Source of the DNA: Orientallactaga sibirica
Lineage: Eukaryota > Chordata > Mammalia > Rodentia > Dipodidae
DNA: 64,000 bases
Direction: 5' to 3'
Assembly (NCBI GenBank): GCA_036365145.1
Contig: JAEOAD010002231.1
Location: 4,443,501 to 4,507,500, forward strand
Shown here: positions 50,611-61,467 of the stretch, in pieces
Layout of the letters: every line of letters begins with the position of its first letter
Numbering within the stretch: the first letter of the stretch is position 1
The notes under the pieces: generated by a model
Seen by the model: only the letters and a program-made list of their open reading frames with translations
The model's database searches: none
What the model was told of the DNA's origin: nothing
Translations under genes and position numbers: made by a program

Positions 50611-51443
50611 ACAAGACAACAACCCAATTGCCCTTGATATCACATTTGGGGCTGCTCTTTGACATATATTCTAGTGAGTGGTCACACTGGCTTCTGTTTT
50701 TGTCTCAGTGGAATCGTTGTTTCCTTCAGAAGAGCTGATTTTTGTTTGAAGCCAGAGAGGAAAAGAGACTCTCCTGTTCCTCCCCCAACTGGGGCAGGAA
50801 CACGGTGCTTCCCATGGGACACTCTTAATCACCTCGCATGTACAAATTAGCTCAACATCTTATTCTTTACAATGCTCTGTGCACAATCAGAAAACATGCC
50901 TGAGGCATTGAAAGTTGCAGATGCCAGACAGTTTTGCTGAACGAACCTAAGCACCATACTCCAGGCTGTAAATCAGAATTCTGTGCTAGGGGTTTTGGTT
51001 TCATTGCTGCAGTGATGTTGCTTGAAAATTATCAACCTTTAAATAATTAAATACTCCACTCATGATTTGAGTTTAATTCAGGACCAATGGATGTCCAAAG
51101 TGAAGCCCGAGCTGAAGTCTTTACTTCTAGGAGAGCGGCTGCAGATGCTAATTTAGATTTACAGAGAAAGACAATGGTCCGTGGCAAACATGCTATAGCA
51201 GCTGGAAGGCCTTGGGGATTCTGGGAGGACACTTGCTAATGAAGCTGTACACCTCCTTCTCCTACACTTAGGACTCAGCAATGGTTGTTTATAGTAGATC
51301 ACTTTCCATTTGTTCTTTCTGTTTTCCTCCTTCACCTTCTGGAATTTTCATTTCTGCTAGCAAAATTTACAAACTCTTTAATGCACTGGATAGTACTTTT
51401 GCCAAGAAAAGTAAATACTTGAATTAAAATTTTCACTTTCAGG
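50611..51443. other. repeat-free block
   Basis: About 830 bp with no transposon recognised. 'GATGCTAATTTAGATTTACA' (51144-51163) contains TAAT cores. No coding signal; it is a candidate for cross-species comparison only. Confidence 0.4.
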
Positions 51444-51590
51444 CTGGGCGTGGTGGCACACGCTTTTAATCTTGGCACTCACGAGGCAGAGGTAGGAGGA
51501 GTGCCGTGAGTTCAAGGCCAGTCTGAGAGTACATAGTGAATTCCAGGTCAGTCTGGGCTAGAGCAAGACCCTACTGTGAAAAACCAAAAA
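51444..51590 (+). mobile_element. B1 SINE
   Basis: 'GGCTGGGCGTGGTGGCACAC' to 'GACCCTACTGTGAAAAACC'. 'TTTTCACT' occurs on both sides. Confidence 0.92.
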
Positions 51591-51618
51591 AAAAAAAAAA
51601 ATTTTTTTCACTCTCTCA

Positions 51619-51722
51619 GCTGGACATGGTGGCACACACTTTTAGTCCTAGTACTTGGGAGGCAGAGGTGGGAGGTTTGAAGCCACCCTGAGACTGCATA
51701 GTAAATTCCAGATCAGGCTCAC
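51619..51722 (+). mobile_element. B1 SINE, 3'-truncated
   Basis: 'AGCTGGACATGGTGGCACAC' to 'AATTCCAGATCAGGCTC', then lost. Confidence 0.88.
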
Positions 51723-51870
51723 TTTCTCATGGGAGTAAAGGGGAGACTATTAGGGATGTCGAAGTGAAAAGGGTGGGGAAGATAAGAGTAGGTAATAGAG
51801 TATGTTCAAAGTATATTTTCACACATATGGAAATGTCACAATTAGTATATAGTAATAAAACATATAAATA
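51723..51870 (+). mobile_element. rodent L1 3' terminal fragment
   Basis: 'GGGAGTAAAGGGGAGACTATT', 'GGGGAAGATAAGAGTAGGTAA', 'TGTTCAAAGTATATTTTCAC' and 'GGAAATGTCACAATTAGTAT' follow the common rodent L1 3' tail. Confidence 0.65.
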
Positions 51871-52369
51871 CTTTGAGAGCACAAACATTCTGTCATTCAC
51901 TGCCAACCCTTAGAACATGACTATTAATATTTACTAACTTTGTTAAAATGCATTGAATCCATAAAAAATTACTTTCTGCCTCCAAGCACAGTTTTATAGA
52001 AGCTTTCTCCTTTTCTGGAACTTGTACAGAAACAGCTTGCGGCAGTTTTCCTTGCACACTTTGGCCCGGTTTGCCTTCACACTCACATCCGCTGCCCGGT
52101 TGTGGTCATGAGAGAAGAGTAGCCAATGAAGCATGCTTGGTTTCAAAACATCAAGAGAACCCTATTCATAGTGGAGTCCTGACTTTTCTAGAATTCTTCC
52201 CTTGTGGGTGCTATACTTATTTTCTTTCTTTATTCTGTCTCCATGTCTTCCCTGTTCTTTTCCTACTTTCCCCCTGCTTTATTAGCACCGAGTAACTGGA
52301 AATTACTCAGGCTCATATTTTATTTTATTTTATTTATTTTTATTTTTAATTTTTAAATTTTTTTTTTGT
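51871..52369. other. unclassified sequence
   Basis: A 74-codon frame at 52071-52295 has no domain. (TTTTA)n begins at about 52315. Confidence 0.4.
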
Positions 52370-52510
52370 TTTTCGAGGTAGGGTCTCACTCTAGTTCAGG
52401 CTGACCTGGAATTAACTATGTAGTCTCAGGGTGGCCTTGAACTCACGGCAATCCTCCTACCTCTGCCTCCCAAGTGCTGGGATTAAAGGCGTGCACCACC
52501 ACACCTGGCC
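52370..52510 (-). mobile_element. B1 SINE
   Basis: 'TTTTTCGAGGTAGGGTCTCA' to 'GGCGTGCACCACCACACC'. 'CAGGCTCATATTTTA' before the tail (52307) and 'CAGGTTCATATTTTA' after (52511) are a near-perfect target duplication. Confidence 0.94.
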
Positions 52511-52525
52511 AGGTTCATATTTTAC

Positions 52526-52799
52526 AGCTGGTTGTTTAGGATATGCCTGCTTATTGATGGCCAGGGCTGTTATCTCCACAAAACTGTTGGTGGTTCTCAA
52601 GGATTAATGTGATTGAACTGTTCAAGTCTGCTTTTCTTGGAGCAAGCCTATGCTGTGTTTTGAGGACTGGTTCCTTGTAAAACTGACATTGAAATTTAAC
52701 TGCCCTTGTAGAGATGTTATACTTATCAAACAGCCCTCTAAATGTATAGGGTTGTGCTCTTTGTTAATGCTGCTCCCACTTTTTGCTAGAGAGCCTTGT
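52526..52799. other. unclassified sequence
   Basis: A 77-codon frame from 52650 runs into the L1 piece; not credible. Confidence 0.4.
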
Positions 52800-53438
52800 T
52801 TTCACCAAAGGCTGCAAACACCAGGGAGACCCAAGAGCTATCAAGGTGATGAGAAGAGAAGCTCAGTGCTTAGCACTGGATGAGTCATCTCTATCCCACC
52901 TGCCAGGGCTCAGGGAACATTGCTGAAGAAGTGGAAGAATGAATGTGAGTGCTGCTCTCACTGGAACCCAGACAACTCTCTGAAGATGATGATAGATACT
53001 GAGGAGACTCAAAACTCATTAAAGCAGAAAGTAAGAGGCTGCAGAAAGTTCAACTCTAATTGAGATATCTATCAGAACCTCCAAATCTCAGGGAACATTA
53101 TGGAAGAGGGGGCAGAAAGAAATGTAAGAGCCACAGGATGGCACACAGTACTTTGGGGCACTGTTCTTCTGACCACAACCATCTGGTGCGTTCATGACAC
53201 CACAGGGATTACCGATACTCCCACAAGACCTCCAGTATTCTGAGCCTGTCAACATTTTGACATGGAGGATGGAGGAAGATAAAAGGAATGAGACAATAAA
53301 ACAGAAAGGAAGGACTACCTAGAAAGAGGAGGGGCCTCAGTGGATTGTTGGCAGGGAAGAGGAGACAAAAAAAATAACAGGATAGGAACAGGATTGATTA
53401 CAAGATGCTCATATGTTAATGCTTTCAATTAAAAAAAA
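52800..53438 (+). mobile_element. L1 3'UTR copy with intact tail
   Basis: 'CTCAGGGAACATTGCTGAAG' (52910) and again 'CTCAGGGAACATTATGGAAG' (53090) indicate an internal duplication of the UTR module. It ends 'ATGCTTTCAATTAAAAAAAA'. Confidence 0.75.
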
Positions 53439-53439
53439 T

Positions 53440-53608
53440 TAGCTGGGTAGGGTGGTACATGCCTTTAATCCCAATACTCAGGAAGCAGAGGTAGAAGGAC
53501 TACTCTGAGTTTGAGGTCAGCCTGAGACTACAGGGTGAGTTCCACGTTAGCCTGGGCTAGAGTGAGAATGAGACCCTACCTCAAAACAAAACAAAATAAA
53601 ACATATAA
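53440..53608 (+). mobile_element. B1 SINE
   Basis: 'AGCTGGGTAGGGTGGTACAT' to 'GAGACCCTACCTCAAAACAA'. A GAGTGAGAATGAGACC duplication marks this copy. It sits in the A tail of the L1. Confidence 0.92.
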
Positions 53609-53614
53609 AGAAAT

Positions 53615-53920
53615 GCCATTGTAGCAGTATTAAGAGAGACCTTGAAGAAATGATTAGATCATGAAGGCTCCACCCTTATGAATAAATTAATGTCATTATT
53701 GAAGAGGTGGGTTCCTTATAAAATGGCAGTTTTGGGAGTCTTCTCCCATTCCACCAGATAATGACATAAGAAAGCCCTTGTCAGCCGTAGTCTCCTCAGG
53801 TGTAGACTTCCTAGTGTACAGAACCATCAGCCAATACAATATGTTCCATTATGAATTACCAGGTGTCAGGTCATTTTCAGAGCAGCCCCAAATGAGCTGG
53901 CATGATGGAGATAGAATGGT
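53615..53920 (+). mobile_element. ancient MLT1/MST-like MaLR LTR
   Basis: 'GATTAGATCATGAAGGCTCC', 'ACCCTTATGAATAAATTAAT', 'CCTTATAAAATGGCAG', 'CCATTCCACCAGATAATGAC' and 'TAGACTTCCTAGTGTACAGA' keep the order of the mammal-wide MLT1/MSTA LTRs. It is an early relative of the ORR1-like copies elsewhere. Confidence 0.75.
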
Positions 53921-54186
53921 AGGAGGAAGTGTTTGCTGCCAGCCTTGCTCAGAAGCTCCAGAATTGGAGGGAATGTGATAGACTGTTCCTTAGGGCAGCT
54001 ATCATCATACACTCATTGCACTGTGCCAGCTCTCCCCTTTTGTAACTTTATATTCTGTATATTTCTTGTTCTTCTTCCCACTAGTGGCTATACCACTGAT
54101 GAGCTAGGCTCCCCCTCCCCCAGCAACCGTTAATTTCCATTGGCTCCTCAGGGAAGGGTAGGGCATCATGATCCCCTCCTCCATCC

Positions 54187-54241
54187 AATATATATACATA
54201 TATATATATACACACACACATATATATACATACATATATAT

Positions 54242-54323
<82 letters not shown>

Positions 54324-54346
54324 GTATATATATATATATATATATA
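54187..54346. repeat. compound (TA)n(CA)n array
   Basis: 160 bp of alternating purine-pyrimidine: TATATA, CACACA and TATATGTATG blocks. Frames of 64-98 codons across it are repeats of Tyr/Ile/Val/Cys. Confidence 0.97.
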
Positions 54347-54450
54347 ATTTTATTTATTTATTTGCAAGCAGAGAGACAGAGAGAAGAGACACAGAGGGAT
54401 AATGGGCATACCAGGGCCTCTGGCCACTGCAAATAAACTCCTGATGCATG
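54347..54450 (-). mobile_element. tRNA-derived SINE, head half missing
   Basis: 'TTTATTTATTTGCAAGCAGA' to 'GCAAATAAACTCCTGATGCA', then returns abruptly to L1 sequence. Confidence 0.85.
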
Positions 54451-55190
54451 TTCTCTAAGCCTTAGAAGAGCTGACATAAATGTTCCATGTAGGACTAAAC
54501 ACTCAATAGTCACTTATTTGTAGCACTTGGAGCAGTTATGAGTTTCTGCAATGACCACTGACAAAACAACAACAACAAAAATAAAACTTTCTGACCAAGG
54601 TTGGCTGCTAGCACCACTACCACTAATCTATAGGAATAAACATAAATATTTAGAAGGACATTTGATCACAACATCTATTTAGCCATGGGCTTCTGACCTA
54701 GCTTACAGTACCAAGCATGAATTTCCTCTTGGGGAATAGTCTTCAAATCTAATCAGAGCCTAGAAAGCAGTTGGTTACTCCCATAACATTAATGCCACTA
54801 TTGTTATCAGTGGTAATATATTGCTGGGCATGTCGATATTGTAGCATTCAACATACACTGCTGGGTGAGACAGTTGCCTTTTCTCCTCTTGAAGCCTGAG
54901 TAATCCCTTATGGAACTATGAAAGCTAACCAGCAGTATGGAAGCTTCAAGTTCTGTTCAAGCTTGGTTTCTCTGTGCCCTGTAACCAAAGGCGTCTTCAG
55001 CAATAGGGTCTGAATAGTCAGTTCTGCCAATAGAACAATAGCAATAGCCTGTATTGTTTTGGTGGCCACTGGTGCTTCCTTGTCCAACCATTCTGAGGGA
55101 GGCATTTCACACTTAGTACTGTGGAGTACAGGCTTCTTCTTGATCCAGTGACACAGAATAATGTGCTAGGCAACCAGCAGTGTATGTACT

Positions 55191-56814
55191 GACATACATC
55201 AAGCTAATGAGACCACTGAGTGTGGCGTTAGAAAGAGACATGCATATCTGCCTTTTACAAGCTAGCAGGAGCTGGTCCCAACACCCCACTGAATGTACAT
55301 TTGAGTATTTTAGAACAGTAAATTCTTCACTCATGGGTGCTTTTATCACTCATTACCACTATTGTGATAGTATCTCTTCCTTTCTCTGCTTTATGTTTAC
55401 ATGTACATATGCATCCAGTCATTTACCAGAAAACGCTAAAGAGCCTTGATTTGTAGCCTTTTTCAATTACAAGAAAATACATGTATACTGGGTGATTTCA
55501 AGCTACCAATGGTTTATCACTTGGTTTGCAAAAATTCCTGAATATGAAACAATTATGCACTCTTAAGCTGGTAGGAAACTTTCCCAGCATATAACTGCTG
55601 CAAGAGTTGGTTTACAGGAGTGTCTGCACATTCTGCAGTATTTTTTTCCACAAGCAGGTTGTAAAGGCAGGTTGTAATTTTTTAGATTCTATATAAAGGA
55701 ATATTTTCTTCTTCTAAGAAGTTATCTGTGAATATTTTCTGTATTTTCCCCCCAAACTCTTTTGACTGCCTACTTAAAATTTTTTCTCTCTCAATTTACA
55801 AAAATACTTCAGAATAAAAATTTTATGATAATTCACTTGAAATTCTCTAGAATATTTATTGATTTAAATGTGCTATTCTTGCTTTTCACAGTTATTCAGT
55901 TTAATGACTTTGGACAAACCTGAAATCAAGGACAGTAACAAATACTTGAAAGGATCTTTATGAGCTCTCAAAGGATGCTACAAACAGCACATGTGGAAGA
56001 CATTCATAAAGCAAGAAGAGGAAAGAGAATAGTGCATGGATTTCAAGGACTTTGAAGCCCACGTTTTCCTCTCGGTCTAAATACCTTTGGATGACTTGCA
56101 TTGTGAAATGAACCCAACTTAAACTAGTTCTAAAATGAGTAATCAAGTCAGAACTTGCAGGAATTCCATCATATTCAGTACTTAGAGGAGATTTAGAAAT
56201 GGGACTACAACAGAGATCTGCAGAAGCTGGTTCTTTGTGGCTAATAGAAGGGTTTGGTGGTAGACTGGGTTTGGTGGTAAACTGGGGTTGCTACCAGATC
56301 AGCAAGTCAGGCAGGCAGCTAGGAATGAAGGTCAAGATTAGCAGGAGATAAACTGGATCCTGCTGATAGCTCTGCTCTCCTACCTTGAGCAACTATGACC
56401 TTCTGAGCACATGAGCCGGTGGTACTCTGCCACTCCCATACTTTATGCAGACTTCTCCTGTGGCCTGTATTGACCAGGACTATGCAAGGCAGGAGACTCT
56501 GGGAAATGAGGTTTCAGCTTATTTAATGAGAAATGGATATAACTTCCAAGGGTAGGAAGATTGACAAGCTATCTCTGTTGTTTCTTTCTATCAAAAGGAA
56601 CTGACATGTTTATGGACTCTTCTACAAGTGAGCACCAATGGCCTGTCTTCTCACCACACTACTTATCCTGAGTGTGAGAAGTTGTAGATGTATAAGATCT
56701 ACGTTAAAAGTGTATTCTTTTTCTTTGGATGTTGGTTTCTGAAGTAAAATTGTATAATCACTTTCGAGCCATGATTCCTATCACATTTTAAGGATCCTAT
56801 TAGAAAAAAAAAAA
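55191..56814. other. long SINE-free block
   Basis: 1.6 kb without a recognised repeat, the longest such stretch apart from 61786-63640. AT-rich in the first kilobase. Frames of 62-89 codons on both strands lack domains. No splice-bounded exon could be defended. Confidence 0.45.
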
Positions 56815-57295
56815 ATCTCTCCCCTCTAAGCACTAAAGTTTATGCCCATATATTAATGCTACTCTCACTTTTGGTTAGAGAAGCTTCTCTTTTCATATGG
56901 AGGTGCCCACTGGGCTGACTCAAAATTCACCTTAGTGCTGAGAAGAAGTGACAGCGTGTGTTCACCACTAAGTGAGATATCTCTATCACATCCTCCAAGG
57001 CTCAGGGTCCATTTTGGAAGAGGTAGTGGAAAGAATGTACGAGCCAAAAGAAGGGTAGAACTGCCAACAATGCAATCTTCCAGACACAAAATGACCTTGA
57101 TATTCATGACTTAGCAATGCCTGACACTACCTATATAAGACCTTCATAATAGGAGGGAAAAATGATGACATCAGAATAGAAGAAAGACTAATTGGAAAGA
57201 AGGGATTCAATAGAGGAAGAATTTGGGAGGGGGGAAATTGGATGTAAATATCATGGTCTATTGTCTATACTTGTGTGGAGGTTGTCAATTAAAAA
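56815..57295 (+). mobile_element. L1 3'UTR end
   Basis: 'ATTAATGCTACTCTCACTTT', 'GAGAAGCTTCTCTTTTCATA', 'CCAAGGCTCAGGGTCCATTT' and the tail 'GAGGTTGTCAATTAAAAAAA' match 830-1288. The AATAAA signal is altered to AATTAAAA. Confidence 0.88.
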
Positions 57296-57301
57296 AAATG
57301 G

Positions 57302-57500
57302 GTTGGAGAGTTGGCTTAGTGGTTAAGGCACTTGCCTGCAAAGCCAATGGACCCAGGTTTGATTCCCTAAGACCCGTGTAAAGCCAGATGCACAAGGTGG
57401 CACATGCATCTGGAGTTTGTTTCTTATGGCTAGAAGCACTAGCATACCCATTTTCTCTATCTGCCTCTGTTCCTCTCTTTCAAATAAATAAATAAAAACA
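57302..57500 (+). mobile_element. tRNA-derived SINE in an L1 tail
   Basis: 'GGTTGGAGAGTTGGCTTAGT' to '(AAAT)nAAAAACAC', inserted right behind the L1 A tail. Confidence 0.92.
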
Positions 57501-57511
57501 CATCACTTTTG

Positions 57512-57610
57512 TTAGACGTGGTGTGAGTTTGAGGCCACCCTGAGACTACATAGTGAAATGCAGGTCAGTCTGGGGTAGAAGGAGACCCTACCTCAACAAA
57601 ACAAACAAAC
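57512..57610 (+). mobile_element. B1 SINE, internally deleted
   Basis: 'TAGACGTGGTGTGAGTTTGA' joins the element's start to its middle, then 'CAGGTCAGTCTGGGGTAGAA' and an AAAC tail. Confidence 0.85.
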
Positions 57611-57777
57611 AAAATCACTTCTGCAACAATAGGAAGCTGTATTTTGGAGCAAAGATGGTCATGAACATTAGCCATTGACTGTTGAATTCAGGTGAGGCTA
57701 CACAAACAAATGTGTGGCTGAGCTACTGATAGAGAAACAAGCCCTTGGCAAGTTAGTATGACTCCTTTGTTCTATGA

Positions 57778-57782
<5 letters not shown>

Positions 57783-57817
<35 letters not shown>

Positions 57818-57918
57818 CAGAGGTAGGATCCAGGCTGACCTGCAATTCATGATGCAGTCTCAGGCTGGCCTCTATTTTCCTACTGGGATGCTGGGATTAA
57901 CGGCATGTGCCTGGCAAC
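57783..57918 (-). mobile_element. B1 SINE with long poly(T), degenerate
   Basis: An unbroken T run of about 36, then 'AGAGGTAGGATCCAGGCTGA' with several deletions, ending 'GGCATGTGCCTGGC'. The pristine T run against a worn body is unusual. Confidence 0.82.
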
Positions 57919-58189
57919 AAAGGTCATTTAAAAACTTGCAAGCTCTTTGCGGAATCGGATCTCCCATCGGCCTATCTCTTGCTATGGCCTATGTGTTTCC
58001 TTTTCATCCTAAAGCATAAGAGGAATGTAGTCAGAATTGAACCACCAACTATTTTTAACATTTCTGGGTAAAACATACTACTGTCAAAAGCAGCAACAGT
58101 TATTGATATTTTATATAATTTTCATATATTATAGTTCTTATTACTATTGCCATTGTTCTTGCTCTCCTTTTTCTTCTCTTTTTCTTTTT
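57919..58189. other. unclassified sequence
   Basis: Nothing recognised. Confidence 0.4.
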
Positions 58190-58326
58190 TTTTTTTTTTG
58201 AGACAAGAGTCTGATATAGACCAGGTTAGACCAAACTTCCTATGTAGTAAAGGCTGGCCTAGAATTGCTGATCATAGTGCCTCAGCTTCCCAAATGCTGT
58301 GATAATAGGCATGCAACCACACCCAG
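58190..58326 (-). mobile_element. old B1-like monomer
   Basis: 'GAGACAAGAGTCTGATATAG' to 'AGGCATGCAACCACACCCAG'. Confidence 0.6.
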
Positions 58327-58339
58327 CCTTTCCCCGTTA

Positions 58340-58500
58340 TTTCTGGTGCTTTTTATATTATTTATCATTGGCAAACCACTTCACAAACATTTACCTACTT
58401 CCTGCTCACATTTCCTGCTTCCCATTTCTACTCTGTATATGAGGAAGTGGAAACCCACAGGCGTCAGATCATTCACCATTAGTGTTAGAGCTGGGCTCTA
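58340..58500 (+). mobile_element. MIR SINE fragment
   Basis: 'AACCACTTCACAAACATTTA', 'ATGAGGAAGTGGAAACCCAC' and 'GTGTTAGAGCTGGGCTCT' match the MIR 3' half. Confidence 0.65.
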
Positions 58501-58527
58501 AAAAAATAATAATAATAAATAATAATA

Positions 58528-59429
58528 TGTAAATAAGGCTGGTTATTCCTGTTTCTAATCTTTGTCTATTTATATGGTGTGAACTTTTCTTGCAATATGA
58601 GTTATGGCAAAATCACCAATTTGCTCAACATGACCTGCTTAAACAGCAAACATGTGACAGCAACTTAAAAAATTAATGAATTTCCACTTTTATTTTCATC
58701 CTCCCTTAAAAGTGTTATTTCAGGATCATTTTTCTAGGTAAATTGTATATTCTCGAGAAATTGATTAACTGGTAATATTTTGGCTTCTCAAGATAGCCAG
58801 TGCACAGAGATGGGTAGAGGATGTTTCCTTTTGCCCGCAGGAACAGAATAAAAAAAAAATTCGTCATGCACTGATAATTAAAGCACAAAAGAAATGCGAC
58901 TATTTTTAAAGCCCCATTTTTCTTTTTAAGGCCCAAAGCCTCCGAACCTCTCAGAAAAAATCCATTCACCTGATATTAAAAGCTCCTTCCCTGCACTACA
59001 CCTCCATCTCTGACCCGAAACATAATGGCAAGTTCCGAGAAAATGATGCAGCAGCCGCCACAGTGGAAGCCTTTGTTGTTGGCACTTATCCTCACGCTCA
59101 GGCATCTCTGAATAGAGAGGCAGGTGCTGCTTCATAGAGAGAGAGAGGGAGAGAGAGAGAGACTGGTCCCCACAGTGAATGTGAATGGCAGCCTGCGAGC
59201 ATTTACATTTTTCACTTTGTGAAGAAAATGCTAGATAAGTTTGAAATCTTGGATTCTCCTGCACTTGAGCATCCCACCTCCCTTCCAAATTGACCAATTC
59301 CAGTATCTTAAAGCTGCCCTTAAGTTATCAAATTCATAGGCGTTGTTAGGATGTAGGCATCCCAGTAGATGACAAAACAATGACAAAGGGGAAAATGGAT
59401 GTGTGTTTCCAAGGGTCCTCTGGGTTTAG
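58528..59429. other. repeat-poor block
   Basis: No transposon apart from a GA run (59139-59161). GC-richer around 58980-59120 ('GCAGCAGCCGCCACAGTGGA'). The 123-codon minus frame (58926-59297) translates the GA run as (SL)n and is not credible. Confidence 0.45.
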
Positions 59430-60180
59430 AATTAAACAGCTTCCTTGACTTCCCATTCCTTATTCTTTGGAAGTTTCTCTGGAGTCAGTCTTTGCAAACA
59501 CAGCAGATTCATTGACAGGATGAAACAATTTGGAGCTGGATTCGAGATGAAAGTGTTGCTGTCTGCATATCAATGGCAGCTACAAATCAGCACAAACAAT
59601 TGTTCTGTCATTAGCAAAGCCCGAGAACAGGCGCAGTCCTAATATTAGGCCTTCTGGCACCCTCGCTGGATTTGTTTGACTCGATTGCATCCTGTTACAT
59701 TTACAATCTGTTCTGTGTTATAGGCACATAGACTGACAGACTTTTAAATTCATGTTTAGAAAATATGAAAGCAGTTTTCTATAAAAAAAAAGATTACCCA
59801 AAAGAGTACTATATCAGCAACATCGATTTATACTGTTAATAATATTTAGCCATTGGAAGCAGATCATATGATCCAGTTAATTCTCAGAGTTCTAGAAAAC
59901 CAGCTCCAGATTCTGTTGAGGTTTGATCTGTGCGTGTGGAATTGGCTCTCTATAGTGCAGTTCTTTTAAAGAGCGAGGCCATTATATGAGCTCCTACCTA
60001 TATTGGGAAGAATAAAAGGAAAAGAGTGACTATTCCCCAGGGCTTTGGTCCTTTGAGATGAAAGGTGTTGTGGGAATGCAAAGGCCATTAAAATTATGAT
60101 TGGCAAAGGTTGTTATCGTTCAGCTCAGATGCATGAAGCAGCTAGTTGCATGCACAGTAAAATTATAACGAGGATAAATT
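59430..60180. promoter_or_regulatory. candidate conserved non-coding element
   Basis: Repeat-free, with several transcription-factor words close together: GCATAT beside CAATGG (59565-59575), palindromic AACAATTGTT at 59595-59604 (a SOX-type inverted pair), CATTAG at 59609-59614 (homeodomain core), and palindromic CCTAATATTAGG at 59638-59649, whose centre CTAATATTAG fits the MEF2 consensus. 'CCATTAAAATTATGATTGGC' occurs near 60084. The texture resembles vertebrate developmental enhancers. No alignment was possible, so conservation itself is inferred. Confidence 0.4.
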
Positions 60181-60408
60181 CCTGCTTAATGAGTATTTAT
60201 CATGTGCAGGCCATGTGCTAACTGCTTTAAGTTTGCTCTTGGTTTTAACTCTCACAACGCTGCTATAATCTGTTTTACACACAAGGAAGTTGTGCTTAGA
60301 GAGGTTAGGTAACTTGTCCAAGGTCACACAGCTCAGTGTTAGAGATAGGATTCAAACTAATGCTGCTCTGTCTCCAAAGCCTATGTTCTTCACCACAATA
60401 TAAACTGA
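60181..60408 (+). mobile_element. MIR SINE, well preserved
   Basis: 'GAGTATTTATCATGTGCAGG', 'TGTGCTAACTGCTTTAAGTT', 'TAACTCTCACAACGCTGCTA', 'GGTAACTTGTCCAAGGTCAC' and 'TAGGATTCAAACTAATGCTG'. The whole MIR core and flanks are legible, which is unusual for a rodent and may reflect local constraint. Confidence 0.9.
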
Positions 60409-60689
60409 AGATCACTGTCAAGGTCACCTTTCCTGAAGTTACCTTTCATGATCTATTTCCTAAATCATGTGTACTGTACATGAATGTTTCTGACTGTTCA
60501 TTTCTCCACACAGCTGGAAAACCCTGACGTATGGACTGCCCACTGATTCTTGTAACCACGTGCGTCTTTGTTTCTTTGCTTTTTGAGCTAGGATCTTACT
60601 TCTTAGCCCAGTGGGGAGAAATAGATCTATTAATGGTGTTTCAAACATGGTGGCTTTAGTTGGTAATGATTCATGGTAGAGTTAAATTT
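60409..60689. other. unclassified sequence
   Basis: 'TTTTTGAGCTAGGATCTTAC' near 60580 may be a B1 scrap; otherwise nothing. Confidence 0.4.
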
Positions 60690-60888
60690 TTTAAAAAATT
60701 ATTTATTTGTTTGCAAGCTAAGAGAGACTGAAGAGAGGCAGAGAGAATGGGTGTGCCAGGGCCTCTAGTCACTGCAAAAGAATGGGCCACTTTGTGTATC
60801 TGGCTTTATGTGGGTACTGGGGAATCGAATTCAGGTCATTAGACTCTGAAGGCAAGTGCCTTAACCACTGAGCTATTTCTCCACTCTA
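60690..60888 (-). mobile_element. tRNA-derived SINE
   Basis: 'TTATTTGTTTGCAAGCTAAG' tail type. The core lost 'CTCCAGATGCATG' ('GCAAAAGAATGGGCCACTTT'). Head 'GAGCTATTTCTCCACTC'. 'GTTAAATTTTTTAA/GTTGTAAATTTATAA' surrounds it. Confidence 0.9.
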
Positions 60889-60937
60889 AGTTGTAAATTT
60901 ATAACATGGGGAAAAATATTATTTTGTTTTTGGTTGT

Positions 60938-61084
60938 TTTGGTTTTTCAAGGTAGGGTCTCCCTCTAGCCCAGGCTTAGCTGGAATTAACTATATAGTCT
61001 CAGGGTGGCCTTGAACTCACAGTGATCCTCCTGCTTCTGCCTCCCAAGTACTGGGATTCAAGGTGTGCGCCACCATGCCCAGCT
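60938..61084 (-). mobile_element. B1 SINE
   Basis: 'TTGGTTTTTCAAGGTAGGGT' to 'GTGCGCCACCATGCCCAGC'. Confidence 0.93.
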
Positions 61085-61111
61085 AAAAAGAATTATTATT
61101 ATTATTATTGT

Positions 61112-61268
61112 TTTTTTCATTTTTCGGTTTTTCAAGGTACAGTCTCACTCTAGCCCAGGCTGACCTGGAATTCACTATGTAATCTCAGGGTGGCCTCGAA
61201 CTCACAGCAATCCTCCTACCTTTGCCTCCCAAATTCTGGGATTAAAGGCGTGTGCCACCACACCAGGC
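61112..61268 (-). mobile_element. B1 SINE with target repeat
   Basis: 'AAAGAATTATTATTATT' before and 'CAAGAATTATTTTTTAT' after bracket it. The (TTA)n is part of the target. Confidence 0.93.
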
Positions 61269-61467
61269 AAGAATTATTTTTTATATTGGAAATAAAATTA
61301 TTACAACTTGAAAAAATATCTTTCATTCTTCAGTTCAAGTTCACTTTGCAGATAAAGTTCTTAAGATGAAATATGTAAGATTCTAGAGTCAATTATTGCT
61401 TCATTTTCATAATTGACAATATTACCACAGACAAGTTATTTAGCATCTGAAAGCCTCAGATTCTTTC

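Larger units (their letters stand above)
53990..55190 (-). mobile_element. L1 3'UTR copy, interrupted
   Basis: 'GGCTATACCACTGATGAGCT' and 'TCCATTGGCTCCTCAGGGAA' (rodent L1 3' end), then after an AT repeat and a SINE piece 'AGCCTTAGAAGAGCTGACAT', 'ATGGGCTTCTGACCTAGCTT' and 'GTCTTCAGCAATAGGGTCTG'. Sense is minus. Confidence 0.75.

Noticed and set aside
58926..59297. 123-codon minus frame
   Set aside because: Includes (Ser-Leu)n from a GA run; the rest lacks any motif.
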